Program-made: the position numbers and the translations under genes
The notes under the pieces: model-generated
What the model was told of the DNA's origin: nothing
The model's input: only the letters and a program-made list of their open reading frames with translations
Database searches by the model: none
From: Beduini massiliensis
GTDB lineage: Bacteria; Bacillota_I; Bacilli_A; Erysipelotrichales; Coprobacillaceae
Assembly: GCF_000829905.1 (NCBI RefSeq)
Contig: NZ_CDPP01000005.1
Span: 248,001-312,000 of the forward strand
Direction: 5' to 3'
Length of the DNA: 64,000 nucleotides
Shown here: positions 23,517-32,661 of the stretch, one piece after another
How positions within the stretch are numbered: the first letter of the stretch is position 1
Layout of the letters: each line of letters opens with the position of its first letter

Positions 23517-25169
23517 AACTTGTGATAAAAGCGTTTGTGCTTGTTTTAATGCTTCTTCACTGATCATATCACCTGAAAGCATTTTTGCGATTTCTTCAAC
23601 GCGTTCTTTAGGGTTTAGCACAGATACTTTAGTTTTGGTATCTTTATTTTCAATGTATTTTGAAACATACAAATGCCAATCGGCAAAGCTTGCCACTTGT
23701 GGTAAATGTGTAATGCAAAGTACTTGCTTATTTTTAGCGATTCGTTTCATTTTTTGCCCGATCGCGTAAGCGACTTTGCCGCTGACTCCGGTATCTACTT
23801 CATCAAAAATAATGGTAGAAATGGAGGTTTGATCTAATAATATCGTTTTTAAAGCCAGCATGATACGTGATAGCTCTCCGCCGGAAGCGACATCAGAAAC
23901 AGGATGCATCGGCTGTCCTAAATTGGTTGTGATCATAAATTCGATCTTATCATGACCATGCTTTGACAATTCACCAATTTGCACCTGTACTTCAAAACGA
24001 GCATGCTCCATATACAGCAAATGAAGCTCCTGAGTTATTTTTTTAGAGATATCTTTTGCGGCTTTTTCTCTAATAGTATGTAGCTTATTCGCGAGTTGTA
24101 TACATTTTTCTTTTTGTTCTAAAATAGATTTGTCTAATTCTAACAAGACTTGTTCGCGATTACTTAAAAATTGCATTTTGTCTTCTATCTCTTGCTTTTT
24201 TTCTAAGACCATTTCTACAGATGGTCCGTATTTTCTCTTTAATCGCTGAATCGTAAATAATAAATCCTGAACTTCGTTAAAACGATATTCGTCAAAGTCC
24301 AAAGCATAATAAACATCCATGATTTTTTCTGTTACGTCTTCACTCTTGTAATACAAATCATACAATTCGTTATACAATGCTTCAAACTCTTCAAGATCTG
24401 AAACCTCATCCAATGCTTTGATTCCTAAATAAAACTTCGATAATGCGCCTTCATCTTGCTGAATATATTGCCGGAAAACATTTATGCTTTTTTGTACCTT
24501 TTCAAAGTTCTGCAGCTGCTGCTTTTCTTTCTCCAGCTCTTCTACAGATTCGTTTTCAAAATCAAACTGATTAATTTCATCTAATTGACTTTGATAGAAG
24601 TCCATCTGTTCATAATTCTCTTCTTCGTTTTCTAAGCTTTTCTTTTTAGCTAACGTTTCTGAATATACTTGAAAACTTGTTTTATATTGTTCTAAAAGTG
24701 TTTCTAAACCGCTGCCGCAGTAATGATCTAAAATGTCAAGGTAATGCTTATTGTTCAGCAACTCTGTGTTATCAAACTGAGAATGAATGTCAATGGCTAA
24801 AGGCACGATCTGTTTCAGCAATGAAGCGGGTACGGTACGATAATTGATTTTACAGATACTTTTACCATTACTCAATAATTCCTTTGATACGTATAAATTA
24901 TCATCTTCATTATCGATATTTGCTTCTTGCAATTTGCTTAACACAGCATCGTTATCGGAAATATCCAAAATCGCCTCAATAAAGGCTTTATCTTCTCCGT
25001 TTTTAATAAACGATGTATTGGCACGATCGCCTAACAATTGACCGATTGCATCAATGATAATCGATTTACCGGCACCGGTTTCTCCCGTTAAGACAGTCAT
25101 TCCGTCGTTAAAGGTAATTCTGCTTTCAGCGATAATCGCAAAGTTTTTGATTAATAATTCCTGGATCAT
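23505..25169 (-). CDS. recN: DNA repair protein RecN (SMC-like ATPase)
   Basis: A 554-residue protein of normal RecN length. It has Walker A in GETGAGKSIIIDAI (near residue 30), long coiled-coil arms in the middle rich in Glu, Lys and Gln, the ABC signature DVASGGELSRIMLALK, and Walker B in STIIFDEVDTGVSG. RecN brings broken DNA ends together in recombination. It is the last gene of the nusB-to-recN operon, before spoIVB and spo0A as in Bacillus. The argR (ahrC) gene usually found between tlyA and recN is missing. Confidence 0.95.
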   Translation of the reverse strand: MIQELLIKNFAIIAESRITFNDGMTVLTGETGAGKSIIIDAIGQLLGDRANTSFIKNGEDKAFIEAILDISDNDAVLSKLQEANIDNEDDNLYVSKELLSNGKSICKINYRTVPASLLKQIVPLAIDIHSQFDNTELLNNKHYLDILDHYCGSGLETLLEQYKTSFQVYSETLAKKKSLENEEENYEQMDFYQSQLDEINQFDFENESVEELEKEKQQLQNFEKVQKSINVFRQYIQQDEGALSKFYLGIKALDEVSDLEEFEALYNELYDLYYKSEDVTEKIMDVYYALDFDEYRFNEVQDLLFTIQRLKRKYGPSVEMVLEKKQEIEDKMQFLSNREQVLLELDKSILEQKEKCIQLANKLHTIREKAAKDISKKITQELHLLYMEHARFEVQVQIGELSKHGHDKIEFMITTNLGQPMHPVSDVASGGELSRIMLALKTILLDQTSISTIIFDEVDTGVSGKVAYAIGQKMKRIAKNKQVLCITHLPQVASFADWHLYVSKYIENKDTKTKVSVLNPKERVEEIAKMLSGDMISEEALKQAQTLLSQVAAL

Positions 25170-25179
25170 TTAAGTTCAC

Positions 25180-25980
25180 CTACTTTCCAAAATAGTCTGC
25201 CGCTTGTGTCACCACTTCTTTAAAATCAAATTGTTCTGTTTGTTCTCCTTTTTCAAATAAAGCCAAAAATTCTACATTGCCCTGTCCACCGGTAATGGGT
25301 GAATAAGTAAGCCCGGTCATTCGGAACCCCTCTTCATTTGCATAGCCCAAAACTTTTTCTAAAACATCGAGATGAACCGCCGGATCTTTAATGATTCCTT
25401 TTTTACCCACTTGTTCTTTGCCTGCTTCAAATTGCGGTTTGATCAAGGCAACGACTTGTCCATCGTCTTTTATAATTTCGGAAAGTTTCGGAAAAATATG
25501 CTTTAATGAGATAAAGGAAACATCGATAGAACAAAAGTCCGGTCGTCCAAATTCAAATCGTTCCAATTCAACATAACGGAAATTTGTTTGCTCCATCACG
25601 ACAACACGTGGATCATTGCGCAGCTGCCAAACCAGCTGATTCGTTCCTACGTCCAACGCATAAACCAGTTTAATTCCATTTTGTAATCCGCAATCGCTAA
25701 ATCCTCCCGTAGAAGAACCGATATCCAACATGATTTTATCTTTTAAATCAAGATGATATACTTCAATCGCTTTTTCCAGCTTCAAACCGCCACGAGATAC
25801 ATATTTAAGTTTTTGACCTTTGACAAAGAGATTAGTCTCGATATCAATTTTGGTTCCCGGTTTATCGATTCGATCGTGATCATCATAAACAATTCCTGCC
25901 ATCACAGCACGTTTAGCTTTTTCACGCGAATCAAAGAATCCTTTTTCTACTAACAATACATCTATTCGTTCTTTTTTCAT
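25180..25980 (-). CDS. tlyA: TlyA family rRNA 2'-O-methyltransferase
   Basis: A 266-residue protein with an N-terminal S4 RNA-binding domain (ERIDVLLVEKGFFDSREKAKRAVMAG) and an FtsJ/RrmJ-type methyltransferase domain. Visible parts are KYVSRGGLKLEKAIE, the SAM loop MLDIGSSTGGFSDCGLQ, and ALIKPQFEAGKEQVGKKGI. Known TlyA proteins methylate C1409 of 16S and C1920 of 23S rRNA. Bacillus has yqxC at the same place. Its ATG directly abuts the dxs stop region. Confidence 0.92.
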   Translation of the reverse strand: MKKERIDVLLVEKGFFDSREKAKRAVMAGIVYDDHDRIDKPGTKIDIETNLFVKGQKLKYVSRGGLKLEKAIEVYHLDLKDKIMLDIGSSTGGFSDCGLQNGIKLVYALDVGTNQLVWQLRNDPRVVVMEQTNFRYVELERFEFGRPDFCSIDVSFISLKHIFPKLSEIIKDDGQVVALIKPQFEAGKEQVGKKGIIKDPAVHLDVLEKVLGYANEEGFRMTGLTYSPITGGQGNVEFLALFEKGEQTEQFDFKEVVTQAADYFGK

Positions 25981-27842
25981 TATAATACCTTCTTCAAATG
26001 GATATCTAAGTTTTTCATATCCAGATTCTCTAATTCAAGCAATTGGTCAATCTTTCCTTGCGGGGTATAGTGATCATCAATCGCCAAATGTACCGTATCT
26101 ATTTTTAAATGATGATCAGTAAAATATTCATTCACATAAAGTCCTAAAGAAGCGTTCTTCATATCCGTTTCATAAATGATTAAATGTTCATATTTATCCG
26201 CAATTTTATTTAACATTACTTCATCCATCGGTTTTAAGAAACGCGCATTAATAACGTCTACATTATAATTATTCGCTTTAATATGGTGAATTACTCTTTG
26301 AACTTTATCATCATAAGTTAAAACCGCCACTTTGGCATCCTCTTGTAATAGAGGGGTTGTCCAAGTTCCGATTTCCATATAATGATTTACCAATACATCC
26401 TGATTTTTTATCATTTGTTTTGAAATACGGATAATATATGGACGATCAGATAAATGAAAAGCGGTATTGATAAATTCTTTTGCTTCTAATGCATTGCTTG
26501 GCGTAAAAATGACAAGATTAGGGACTGCCATTAAAAAGCCAATATCAAAAACACCATGATGTGTTTCACCGTCTTCGCCGACAAATCCGGCACGATCGAC
26601 CGAAATCAGCAAAGGCAGTTTCATTCTGGCAGCATCGTGATTAATCTGATCATAAGCACGCTGTAAAAAAGAAGAATAAACAGAGATGAATGGCTTTTTA
26701 CCTGCTTTTGCCAAACCACAGGCAAAAGTGACAGCATGCTGTTCAGCAATTCCCACATCAAAAGAACGTTTAGGGTAATCTCGGAAGATCTTCTCCATTT
26801 TTGAGCCGGAAATCATCGCCGGTGTAATCGCAACTATTTCCTGATCAAATGCCATCGCTTTATACACTTGTTCAGATACAACTTCTGACCAAGTCACTTC
26901 ATTTTGCTTCGTTTTTTTCAAACTTTCGCCTGTCGCTATATCAAAAGGACTGATTCCATGCCATTTTCCTTCAACGTCATTTTCAGCAAAAGGATACCCT
27001 TTTCCTTTTTTGGTGAGCACATGAACCACGATGCTTCCTGAAGAATCTTTTGCTTTATTAAGTGCCCGAATCAAATCTTTGAAATCATGACCATCAATCG
27101 GACCTAAATAGTCAACGCCAAATTCTGTGAAAATCGTATCGTCGATCAGATTCTTTTTGATGGATTCCTTCACTGCAGAAGAAACTTTATATAATGGTTT
27201 TCCTAAAGGAATATGGGACAGCATCTCTTTATATTCCTGCTTCGCTTTATTATATGCCATGGAGGTGCGCAATTCAGAAAGAAAGTTATTCACTCCACCT
27301 ACATTTTTTGAAATCGACATCTGATTATCGTTCAAAATGATAATCACTTTCGAATGTGTGGATCCTAGATGATTTAAAGCTTCCAACGAAGCGCCGCCAA
27401 CCATGGCCGCATCACCGATGACAGGAATAATTTCGTATTGTTCTTCGTCTAAATCACGTGCCATTGCCATTCCGACAGCCGCAGATAAAGCAGTTGAGGA
27501 ATGTCCTGCTTCCCAAGCATCATATTCACTCTCACAGCATTTTTGAAATCCGGATAATCCCCCTAGCTGTCTTAATGTATCAAAGCGATTGGCTCTGCCT
27601 GTCAAAATTTTATGTGTATAGCTCTGATGCCCGACATCAAAGAAAATCTTATCCTTTGGTGCATTAAAAACATAGTGCAAAGCTATCGTCAATTCAACAA
27701 TCCCTAAATTGCTTGAAAGGTGTCCGCCTGTCTTAGCGACACTGTTAATAATAAAATGGCGGATATCACCGGCTAAACTTTCTAACTGCTCGGTATTTAA
27801 GTTCTTTAAGAAATGAGGATCTTTAATCTTTGAAACGTCCAT
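25980..27842 (-). CDS. dxs: 1-deoxy-D-xylulose-5-phosphate synthase
   Basis: A 620-residue transketolase-like enzyme of normal length. The thiamine diphosphate site is GDAAMVGGASLEALNH...LNDN, preceded by DVGHQSYTHKILTGR and EAGHSSTALSAAVGMA. The pyrimidine domain carries DVGIAEQHAVTFACGLAKAG. It joins pyruvate and glyceraldehyde 3-phosphate in the first step of the non-mevalonate isoprenoid route. The next upstream gene, ispA, acts later in the same pathway. The ispA stop and dxs start overlap at 27842. Confidence 0.96.
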   Translation of the reverse strand: MDVSKIKDPHFLKNLNTEQLESLAGDIRHFIINSVAKTGGHLSSNLGIVELTIALHYVFNAPKDKIFFDVGHQSYTHKILTGRANRFDTLRQLGGLSGFQKCCESEYDAWEAGHSSTALSAAVGMAMARDLDEEQYEIIPVIGDAAMVGGASLEALNHLGSTHSKVIIILNDNQMSISKNVGGVNNFLSELRTSMAYNKAKQEYKEMLSHIPLGKPLYKVSSAVKESIKKNLIDDTIFTEFGVDYLGPIDGHDFKDLIRALNKAKDSSGSIVVHVLTKKGKGYPFAENDVEGKWHGISPFDIATGESLKKTKQNEVTWSEVVSEQVYKAMAFDQEIVAITPAMISGSKMEKIFRDYPKRSFDVGIAEQHAVTFACGLAKAGKKPFISVYSSFLQRAYDQINHDAARMKLPLLISVDRAGFVGEDGETHHGVFDIGFLMAVPNLVIFTPSNALEAKEFINTAFHLSDRPYIIRISKQMIKNQDVLVNHYMEIGTWTTPLLQEDAKVAVLTYDDKVQRVIHHIKANNYNVDVINARFLKPMDEVMLNKIADKYEHLIIYETDMKNASLGLYVNEYFTDHHLKIDTVHLAIDDHYTPQGKIDQLLELENLDMKNLDIHLKKVL

Positions 27843-28690
27843 TATTTCACCCTTTTCAAAATAGCCTGAACGACCTCGATCATGATGCCATGATTGATCT
27901 TTAATTTATAAATACATTCTAATGCCTTTTTAAAATAGTCTTTTACTAATTCTTGTGATGCTTCCAATCCTAACAAGGAAACATAAGTAGATTTATTATT
28001 TTCGATGTCACTGCCTACTTTTTTGCCAATGATTGCTTCATCACCCGTCACATCTAAAATATCGTCTTGAATCTGGTAAGCAAGTCCTATCGTTTCCCCT
28101 AATTCCACAAAAACATCTTTTTGTTGAGGCGCTGCGATTTGGGCGGCCATCAATAAAGGCGCTGTAATCAACTTTCCGGTCTTATGAGTATGAATATTGA
28201 TTAACTCTTCCATTGTTGCTTGTTTGTTTTCAAAGTGAAGATCTTCCTGCTGCCCATAAATCATTCCATTTTGTCCGCTTGCTTCAGCTAAAATCCGGAT
28301 ACATTGTATCTTTTTATCATCTGTAATATTAGCTTGGCTTAAAATGCTGAAAGCTTGCGTTAATAATGCATCTCCCGCTAAAATGGCAGTAGCTTCATCA
28401 AATTGCTTATGACAAGTTTTACGGCCTCGGCGCAGATCATCATCATCCATTGCCGGCAGATCATCATGAATCAAAGAATAGGTGTGCACCATTTCAACAC
28501 TGCAGGCAATATCTATATAAGCAGAATAATCCATACCATAAGCTTGCAGTACCTTTAAAAACAAAATAGGACGTAAACGTTTGCCCGGTGCTAATAAAGA
28601 ATAGTACATCGCCTCTTTCACCGGACCATCTTTTAAAGCTTCTAAGGAATGAGCCAGATAAGTTTCAATTTGTGTCTTCATTTTTTCCAT
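27842..28690 (-). CDS. ispA: Farnesyl diphosphate synthase (short-chain polyprenyl synthase)
   Basis: A 282-residue trans-prenyltransferase. The first aspartate-rich motif is HDDLPAMDDDDLRRG and the second is QIQDDILDVTGD, with GKRLRPIL upstream. It condenses isopentenyl diphosphate with allylic diphosphates to make the C15 product used for undecaprenyl carrier and quinones. The ribosome site (AGGA) lies in the last codons of xseB, so the genes are translationally linked. Confidence 0.93.
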   Translation of the reverse strand: MEKMKTQIETYLAHSLEALKDGPVKEAMYYSLLAPGKRLRPILFLKVLQAYGMDYSAYIDIACSVEMVHTYSLIHDDLPAMDDDDLRRGRKTCHKQFDEATAILAGDALLTQAFSILSQANITDDKKIQCIRILAEASGQNGMIYGQQEDLHFENKQATMEELINIHTHKTGKLITAPLLMAAQIAAPQQKDVFVELGETIGLAYQIQDDILDVTGDEAIIGKKVGSDIENNKSTYVSLLGLEASQELVKDYFKKALECIYKLKINHGIMIEVVQAILKRVK

Positions 28691-28694
28691 CGAT

Positions 28695-28895
28695 CTATTC
28701 CTGACTTTCTTTACTACCGATAATTTCTACAACTTGTTTTTCAAAATGAGTCAATTTATCATTGCATAGTTTAGAAAGATCCATTCCCTCTTGAAATAAT
28801 TTAATTGATTGTTCTAAAGGTTCTTCATTTTTCTCTAAAATTTTCACGATTTCATCTAATCGCTTCATCGCTTCTTCTAATGTAATTTCTGCCAT
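28695..28895 (-). CDS. xseB: Exodeoxyribonuclease VII small subunit
   Basis: A 66-residue helical protein with the family pattern [34 protein letters not shown]. It binds as several copies to the long helical arms of XseA. It is 4 bases downstream of xseA with an AAAGGAGTAAAG ribosome site. Confidence 0.93.
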   Translation of the reverse strand: MAEITLEEAMKRLDEIVKILEKNEEPLEQSIKLFQEGMDLSKLCNDKLTHFEKQVVEIIGSKESQE

Positions 28896-28899
28896 AACT

Positions 28900-30219
28900 T
28901 TACTCCTTTACAGTGGCTTTAATAGTGCCATCACTTAAACGTATGGCAATTTCATCATGCGGTTTAACTTGTAAAACACTATCAACGACATGTCCATTCG
29001 TTTCAACAATGGCATAGCCTCTTTTTAAAATATTTAACGGACTCAGCAATTGCAGTTGCTCTAAAAGTTGTCCGAAGTGCTGCTTTTCTGTATTCATTTT
29101 CTGCACTAAAGCGTATTGCATCTGCTGAGTCTGCTGTTCAATCGTATAATATTGCTTTTGAATAAACTGCTGCGTCATCGGCACAATTTTTTGATCCAGC
29201 TGACTAAGCTGATAGCGATAATGCTTTAGAACGAGTGACATCTGCTGTTTTAAAAACAATGTATGCATACCTAATTTTTCCTGCTGCTTGGTAATCATTC
29301 TCTGCGGTTCTTTTAAACAAGGATGTTGACTCAGATGTACCAACTTTGTTTTCGTATTCTCTAACTGATGCATCATTAATGTTTGAAGATAATCCATAGT
29401 GGCATCATTTTGCATCAATAATTCATTTAAGTCAGGAACTGCTGCCGTTGCTGCCGCTGTTGGTGTTGCCGCACGCAAATCCGCTACATAGTCTGTCAAG
29501 GTCGTATCTACTTCATGACCTACCCCGCTGATGATAGGCGTTTGACAGTGATAGATAGTACGTACTAATTCCTCATTATTAAAGTTCCATAAATCTTCTA
29601 AAGACCCACCGCCACGGGCTAAAATAAGCACGTCAAGCCCTAATGAATCCGCCTGTTTTAAACAACGAATGATGTTTTGATAAGCACTTTCGCCTTGAAC
29701 CAAAGTTGGAAAAAGTTTGACTTTTACTAATGGAAAGCGATTATGCAAAGTACGCAAAATATCTTCTAAAGCGGCACTTGGGTAAGCAGTAATAATTCCA
29801 ATTTCCTGAGGATACAGGGGAATCCTTTTTTTATGAGTATCCTCAAATAATCCCTCATTATAAAGTTTCTTTTTTAACTGCTCAAATTGAATATAAAGAT
29901 TTCCTATGCCATCCGGCTCTACATGATAAACATAGAGCTGAAAATTGCCAGCTGCCACATATACCGAAATACTGCCGACAATCAATACTTTCATTCCGTT
30001 TTCTAAACGAATCTTCAGTTTTTGAACATAACTTGAAAACATCACCGCGTTAATTCTTGATTTTTCATCTTTTAAAGTAAAATAATAATGCCCTGAACTA
30101 TGTAATTTTAAATTGGAAATTTCTCCTTGCAGAAAAATCTTTTGCAGATGAACATCCTGATCTAATTTAGCTTTTAAATAATTATTTAAAGCACTGACTG
30201 TTAAATAACGCTGTTCCAT
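28900..30219 (-). CDS. xseA: Exodeoxyribonuclease VII large subunit
   Basis: A 439-residue protein. It has an N-terminal OB fold ([37 protein letters not shown]), and a catalytic domain with [23 protein letters not shown] and [31 protein letters not shown] long Gln-rich helical arm and a C-terminal [11 protein letters not shown] segment follow. It degrades single-stranded DNA to oligonucleotides. The start overlaps the nusB stop (TAATG). The folD gene normally between nusB and xseA in Bacillus is absent. Confidence 0.95.
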   Translation of the reverse strand: MEQRYLTVSALNNYLKAKLDQDVHLQKIFLQGEISNLKLHSSGHYYFTLKDEKSRINAVMFSSYVQKLKIRLENGMKVLIVGSISVYVAAGNFQLYVYHVEPDGIGNLYIQFEQLKKKLYNEGLFEDTHKKRIPLYPQEIGIITAYPSAALEDILRTLHNRFPLVKVKLFPTLVQGESAYQNIIRCLKQADSLGLDVLILARGGGSLEDLWNFNNEELVRTIYHCQTPIISGVGHEVDTTLTDYVADLRAATPTAAATAAVPDLNELLMQNDATMDYLQTLMMHQLENTKTKLVHLSQHPCLKEPQRMITKQQEKLGMHTLFLKQQMSLVLKHYRYQLSQLDQKIVPMTQQFIQKQYYTIEQQTQQMQYALVQKMNTEKQHFGQLLEQLQLLSPLNILKRGYAIVETNGHVVDSVLQVKPHDEIAIRLSDGTIKATVKE

Positions 30220-30623
30220 TAAATCAATGAGTGCAGCACACCATTAATATACTTATATGATTCTTCATCACAATAAGTCTTCGCTATTAAAATAGCTTCA
30301 TTAATGATGACTCCCTTCGCTAGATCGGAATCCAACATTTCAGATGTTGCTACAAGCAAGATAGCCTGTTCCATCTTACTTAAACGTTCCCATGTCCATC
30401 CCTTTTTCAAATGTTTTGAAATTTCATTGCGGTACTGATCTAAATTCAACAAGGTTGTATCAATCAAAGTCTTGCAAAAAGTATAAGTTGCTTCATCTTC
30501 CATGATTGTTTTATTTTCTGATATATATGCTTCAATCTCTTCTAAACTATGATCTACCAGCAAATATTGATAGATGGCAATCATTGCTGTTTCTCTAGCG
30601 ATTTGACGACGTGTTTTAGCCAT
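30219..30623 (-). CDS. nusB: Transcription antitermination factor NusB
   Basis: A 134-residue all-helical NusB. It begins KTRRQIARETAMIAIYQYLL, and contains GWTWERLSKMEQAILLVATSEML and GVIINEAILIAKTYCDEESYKYINGVL. NusB with NusE binds boxA RNA and supports rRNA antitermination. The start was set at 30623, behind GGAGGATTTTAGGA; a longer frame to 30713 would run into the terminator of the previous gene. It heads the nusB-xseA-xseB-ispA-dxs-tlyA-recN operon. Confidence 0.93.
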   Translation of the reverse strand: MAKTRRQIARETAMIAIYQYLLVDHSLEEIEAYISENKTIMEDEATYTFCKTLIDTTLLNLDQYRNEISKHLKKGWTWERLSKMEQAILLVATSEMLDSDLAKGVIINEAILIAKTYCDEESYKYINGVLHSLI

Positions 30624-30676
30624 TCCTAAAATCCTCCAATATGTATTTATACAATTTAATATGATATCATAAGATA

Positions 30677-30704
30677 ACAAAAAAAACCAGTTTTTAAACT
30701 GGTT
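30677..30704 (-). terminator. Intrinsic terminator overlapping the asp23 stop
   Basis: AACCAGTTT and AAACTGGTT form a 9-bp stem with a 2-base loop, followed on the minus strand by eight T. The stem covers the end of the asp23-like gene. Confidence 0.88.
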
Positions 30705-31020
30705 AAAATTCAATCCCGATCACGTTAACGTTAATTGCTTTTGGTGAGACATTACTCATATCAACGATGGCACGTGTCACCCGTTCCTGAATCTCCTTTG
30801 AAGCCTTGCTCGCCAGAATTCCATATGATATTTTAGTGTTGATCGTCATTGTTAAATCAGCACCGTCAAGTTCACTTAAAATACCATTTTTGCCGCTTAC
30901 ATGGACACCTTCGATTTCATCAATTGATTTTTCTGCAATAAGGTTAAATACCGGTAAACCGATACAGATTTTACCTAATTTTTCATTTGCTGGATTGCTG
31001 TAATATATACTTTGAGCCAT
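30703..31020 (-). CDS. Asp23/Gls24 family protein
   Basis: A 105-residue Asp23/Gls24 domain: GKICIGLPVFNLIAEKSIDEIEGV, LTMTINTKISYGILASKASKEIQERVTRAI, and the end VSPKAINVNVIGIEF. Bacillus YqhY sits at exactly this place, between accC and nusB. YqhY-type proteins are linked to control of acetyl-CoA carboxylase, yet accB and accC are absent from this locus. The start at 31020 is 10 bases from AGGAG; the ATG at 31029 is too close to it. It has its own promoter and terminator. Confidence 0.9.
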   Translation of the reverse strand: MAQSIYYSNPANEKLGKICIGLPVFNLIAEKSIDEIEGVHVSGKNGILSELDGADLTMTINTKISYGILASKASKEIQERVTRAIVDMSNVSPKAINVNVIGIEF

Positions 31021-31050
31021 ATCGATCATTCTCCTTTACTACTTAACTCT

Positions 31051-31079
31051 ATTGTATAAAAAACCAAGTTAAATTACAA
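31051..31079 (-). promoter_or_regulatory. Promoter of the Asp23-like gene
   Basis: On the minus strand TTGTAA (31079-31074) and TACAAT (31056-31051) are separated by 17 bases. Confidence 0.65.
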
Positions 31080-31084
31080 GGAAT

Positions 31085-31570
31085 CTAAGCAATAAATTTT
31101 ACTTCCACTAAATAACTATTGTTTGTTGAAGCATAAATAGCATTAATAATTTTAGCGACTTCGCCTGCTTCACCCTTTTCTTTTTTTATCGTGACTTTGA
31201 TCACCTTGTTGCTGATTTCCACAAAGGCATCATTATATCCCATATCTTTTACTTGTTTAGAAAGTGTTTTCTCTAATTCTTTGTTTACATTGACCATATC
31301 AATATTTTCTAACGCTTCACTCACTTGGTCGATATTGCTATCTGTTGATGCGATAATAGCGTTATATCCCGCTACTTCAGAGTTATGACGTTCATCCAAG
31401 TCAGACTTCATCGAATCAAAATCCGCTTCTTTGTTTTCCGGTTCTTGTTCCTGTTCTACCGGTTCACTGACAGGTAATGTATTTTCAATTGGCGGAAGCA
31501 AGATATAATACACAGATAACATCAATATAAGACTGAATAGGGATAAAAAAGTTAACGCTTGCTTGTTCAT
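31085..31570 (-). CDS. spoIIIAH: SpoIIIAH-like sporulation channel protein
   Basis: A 161-residue protein. It starts NKQALTFLSLFSLILMLSVYYILLP, the short basic start and single membrane helix typical of SpoIIIAH. An acidic linker rich in Glu follows, then a C-terminal domain (residues 85-161, LSKQVKDMGYNDAFVEIS...VEVKFIA) like the YscJ/FliF-type ring domain. SpoIIIAH in the mother-cell membrane pairs with forespore SpoIIQ to form the feeding tube. It lies between efp and the asp23-like gene, where Bacillus has spoIIIAA-AH. Here only AH is present. No clear sigma-E site was found in front of it; a lone CATACATA box lacks a -35. Confidence 0.85.
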   Translation of the reverse strand: MNKQALTFLSLFSLILMLSVYYILLPPIENTLPVSEPVEQEQEPENKEADFDSMKSDLDERHNSEVAGYNAIIASTDSNIDQVSEALENIDMVNVNKELEKTLSKQVKDMGYNDAFVEISNKVIKVTIKKEKGEAGEVAKIINAIYASTNNSYLVEVKFIA

Positions 31571-31625
31571 AATATTCTCCTTTCTATGTATGACAATACA
31601 ATATATGTAGAAAGTTTGAGAATAT

Positions 31626-31653
31626 GAAAAAAGAACTTCAAAAATGAAGTTCT
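31626..31653 (-). terminator. Intrinsic terminator overlapping the efp stop
   Basis: AGAACTTCA and TGAAGTTCT form a 9-bp stem with a 4-base loop, followed on the minus strand by a T run. The outer base of the stem touches the efp stop codon. Confidence 0.88.
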
Positions 31654-32210
31654 TATGCTCTGCCTTGGTATTTTCCGTCTACTGTACTTACGATAACCAT
31701 TTCACCTTCACTGATGAATAAAGGGACTTTGATTTGGAAACCAGTTTCGATTGTAGCATTTTTAGTTGCTCCAGTCGCAGTATCTCCTTTGACAGCCGGT
31801 TCAGTTTCTGTAATTTTGAAAGGTACATTGATAGGTAACGATAACCCTAATACTTCTCCTTCAAAGCTTGTCACTTCCACTTCGTCACTTGGTTTTAAGA
31901 AATTGATTTCCCATTCCAAGTTTGCTGCAGGAATTTCAATTTGTTCATAAGTTGCATTATCCATGAACACTAATTCAGATCCTGTGTCATATAAGTATTG
32001 CATTTTATTTTTATCGATATGCGCTTTCGCAACTTTTTCATTACCACCAAACGTCGTTTCAGTGGTTGAACCCGTACGCATATTTTTCATTTTTACTCTA
32101 ACGTTTGCCGCAGAACGAGCTGTTTTATTATGGCTTGCTTCCAGTACAACAAATAAATTTCCTTCATATTGGAAAGTCATACCAGGTCTTAAATCACCGA
32201 CATTAATCAT
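31653..32210 (-). CDS. efp: Translation elongation factor P
   Basis: A 185-residue EF-P with its three beta-barrel domains: INVGDLRPGMTFQYEGNLFVVLEASHNKTARSAANVRVKMKN at the start (the loop that enters the ribosome contains HNKTARS), and the C-terminal KNATIETGFQIKVPLFI...GEMVIVSTVDGKYQGRA signature. It rescues ribosomes stalled at consecutive prolines. It heads the spoIIIA-type locus as in Bacillus. The ribosome site is AAAGGAGAGAG. Confidence 0.96.
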   Translation of the reverse strand: MINVGDLRPGMTFQYEGNLFVVLEASHNKTARSAANVRVKMKNMRTGSTTETTFGGNEKVAKAHIDKNKMQYLYDTGSELVFMDNATYEQIEIPAANLEWEINFLKPSDEVEVTSFEGEVLGLSLPINVPFKITETEPAVKGDTATGATKNATIETGFQIKVPLFISEGEMVIVSTVDGKYQGRA

Positions 32211-32262
32211 TTTATACTCTCTCCTTTACTAAATAATTTAAGGTTTCCCTCAACATTGATTG

Positions 32263-32291
32263 ATTATATCAAATTTTTTTGATTTAGTGAA
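32263..32291 (-). promoter_or_regulatory. Promoter of efp with extended -10 (TGATATAAT)
   Basis: On the minus strand TGATATAAT is at 32271-32263 with TTCACT 17 bases further up. It overlaps the end of the upstream membrane-protein gene. Confidence 0.65.
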
Positions 32292-32611
32292 GATAATATG
32301 ATAAAAGAATATAAAAAATTTGTTAAAAGAAAGGTAAATGCCGAAAAAGCGTCTAAAATAAAGAAACCGCTCAGCCATTGTACAAATAAGATCAAAATCG
32401 CCATTAGAATACTTAATAAATAACGATTCCATTTCATCATCTTTAAAAACGATGTAAATAGATAACTAAGGATCAAGCCAACGACAATAAAAATAAGAAA
32501 CTGCATCCATTGCAGATCATATGCAAACTGAATAGGTAAAAAGAAATAATCTATTGCAAAAAACAACAGCCAAATAAGATAACTATAAATTGAAAGATAA
32601 AACAGATACAT
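32264..32611 (-). CDS. Small membrane protein, about four helices, unknown function
   Basis: A 115-residue very hydrophobic protein that I do not recognise. It has hydrophobic stretches at about 3-25, 33-53, 61-80 and 85-108, with aromatic residues abundant, a basic loop KMMKWNRY and a polar tail NQKNLI. The start at 32611 follows GGGTGATATA; a start nine codons further up has no ribosome site. It lies between a GNAT gene and efp on the same strand, and its last codons hold the efp promoter. Confidence 0.6.
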   Translation of the reverse strand: MYLFYLSIYSYLIWLLFFAIDYFFLPIQFAYDLQWMQFLIFIVVGLILSYLFTSFLKMMKWNRYLLSILMAILILFVQWLSGFFILDAFSAFTFLLTNFLYSFIILSSLNQKNLI

Positions 32612-32661
32612 TATATCACCCAATTTTATTATGACCATATTTATTAGTTTAAAGCATTAAA

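Noticed and set aside
31571-31625. Sigma-E promoter for spoIIIAH
   Set aside because: CATACATA is present on the minus strand, but no -35 resembling GMATATT lies 13 to 15 bases upstream.
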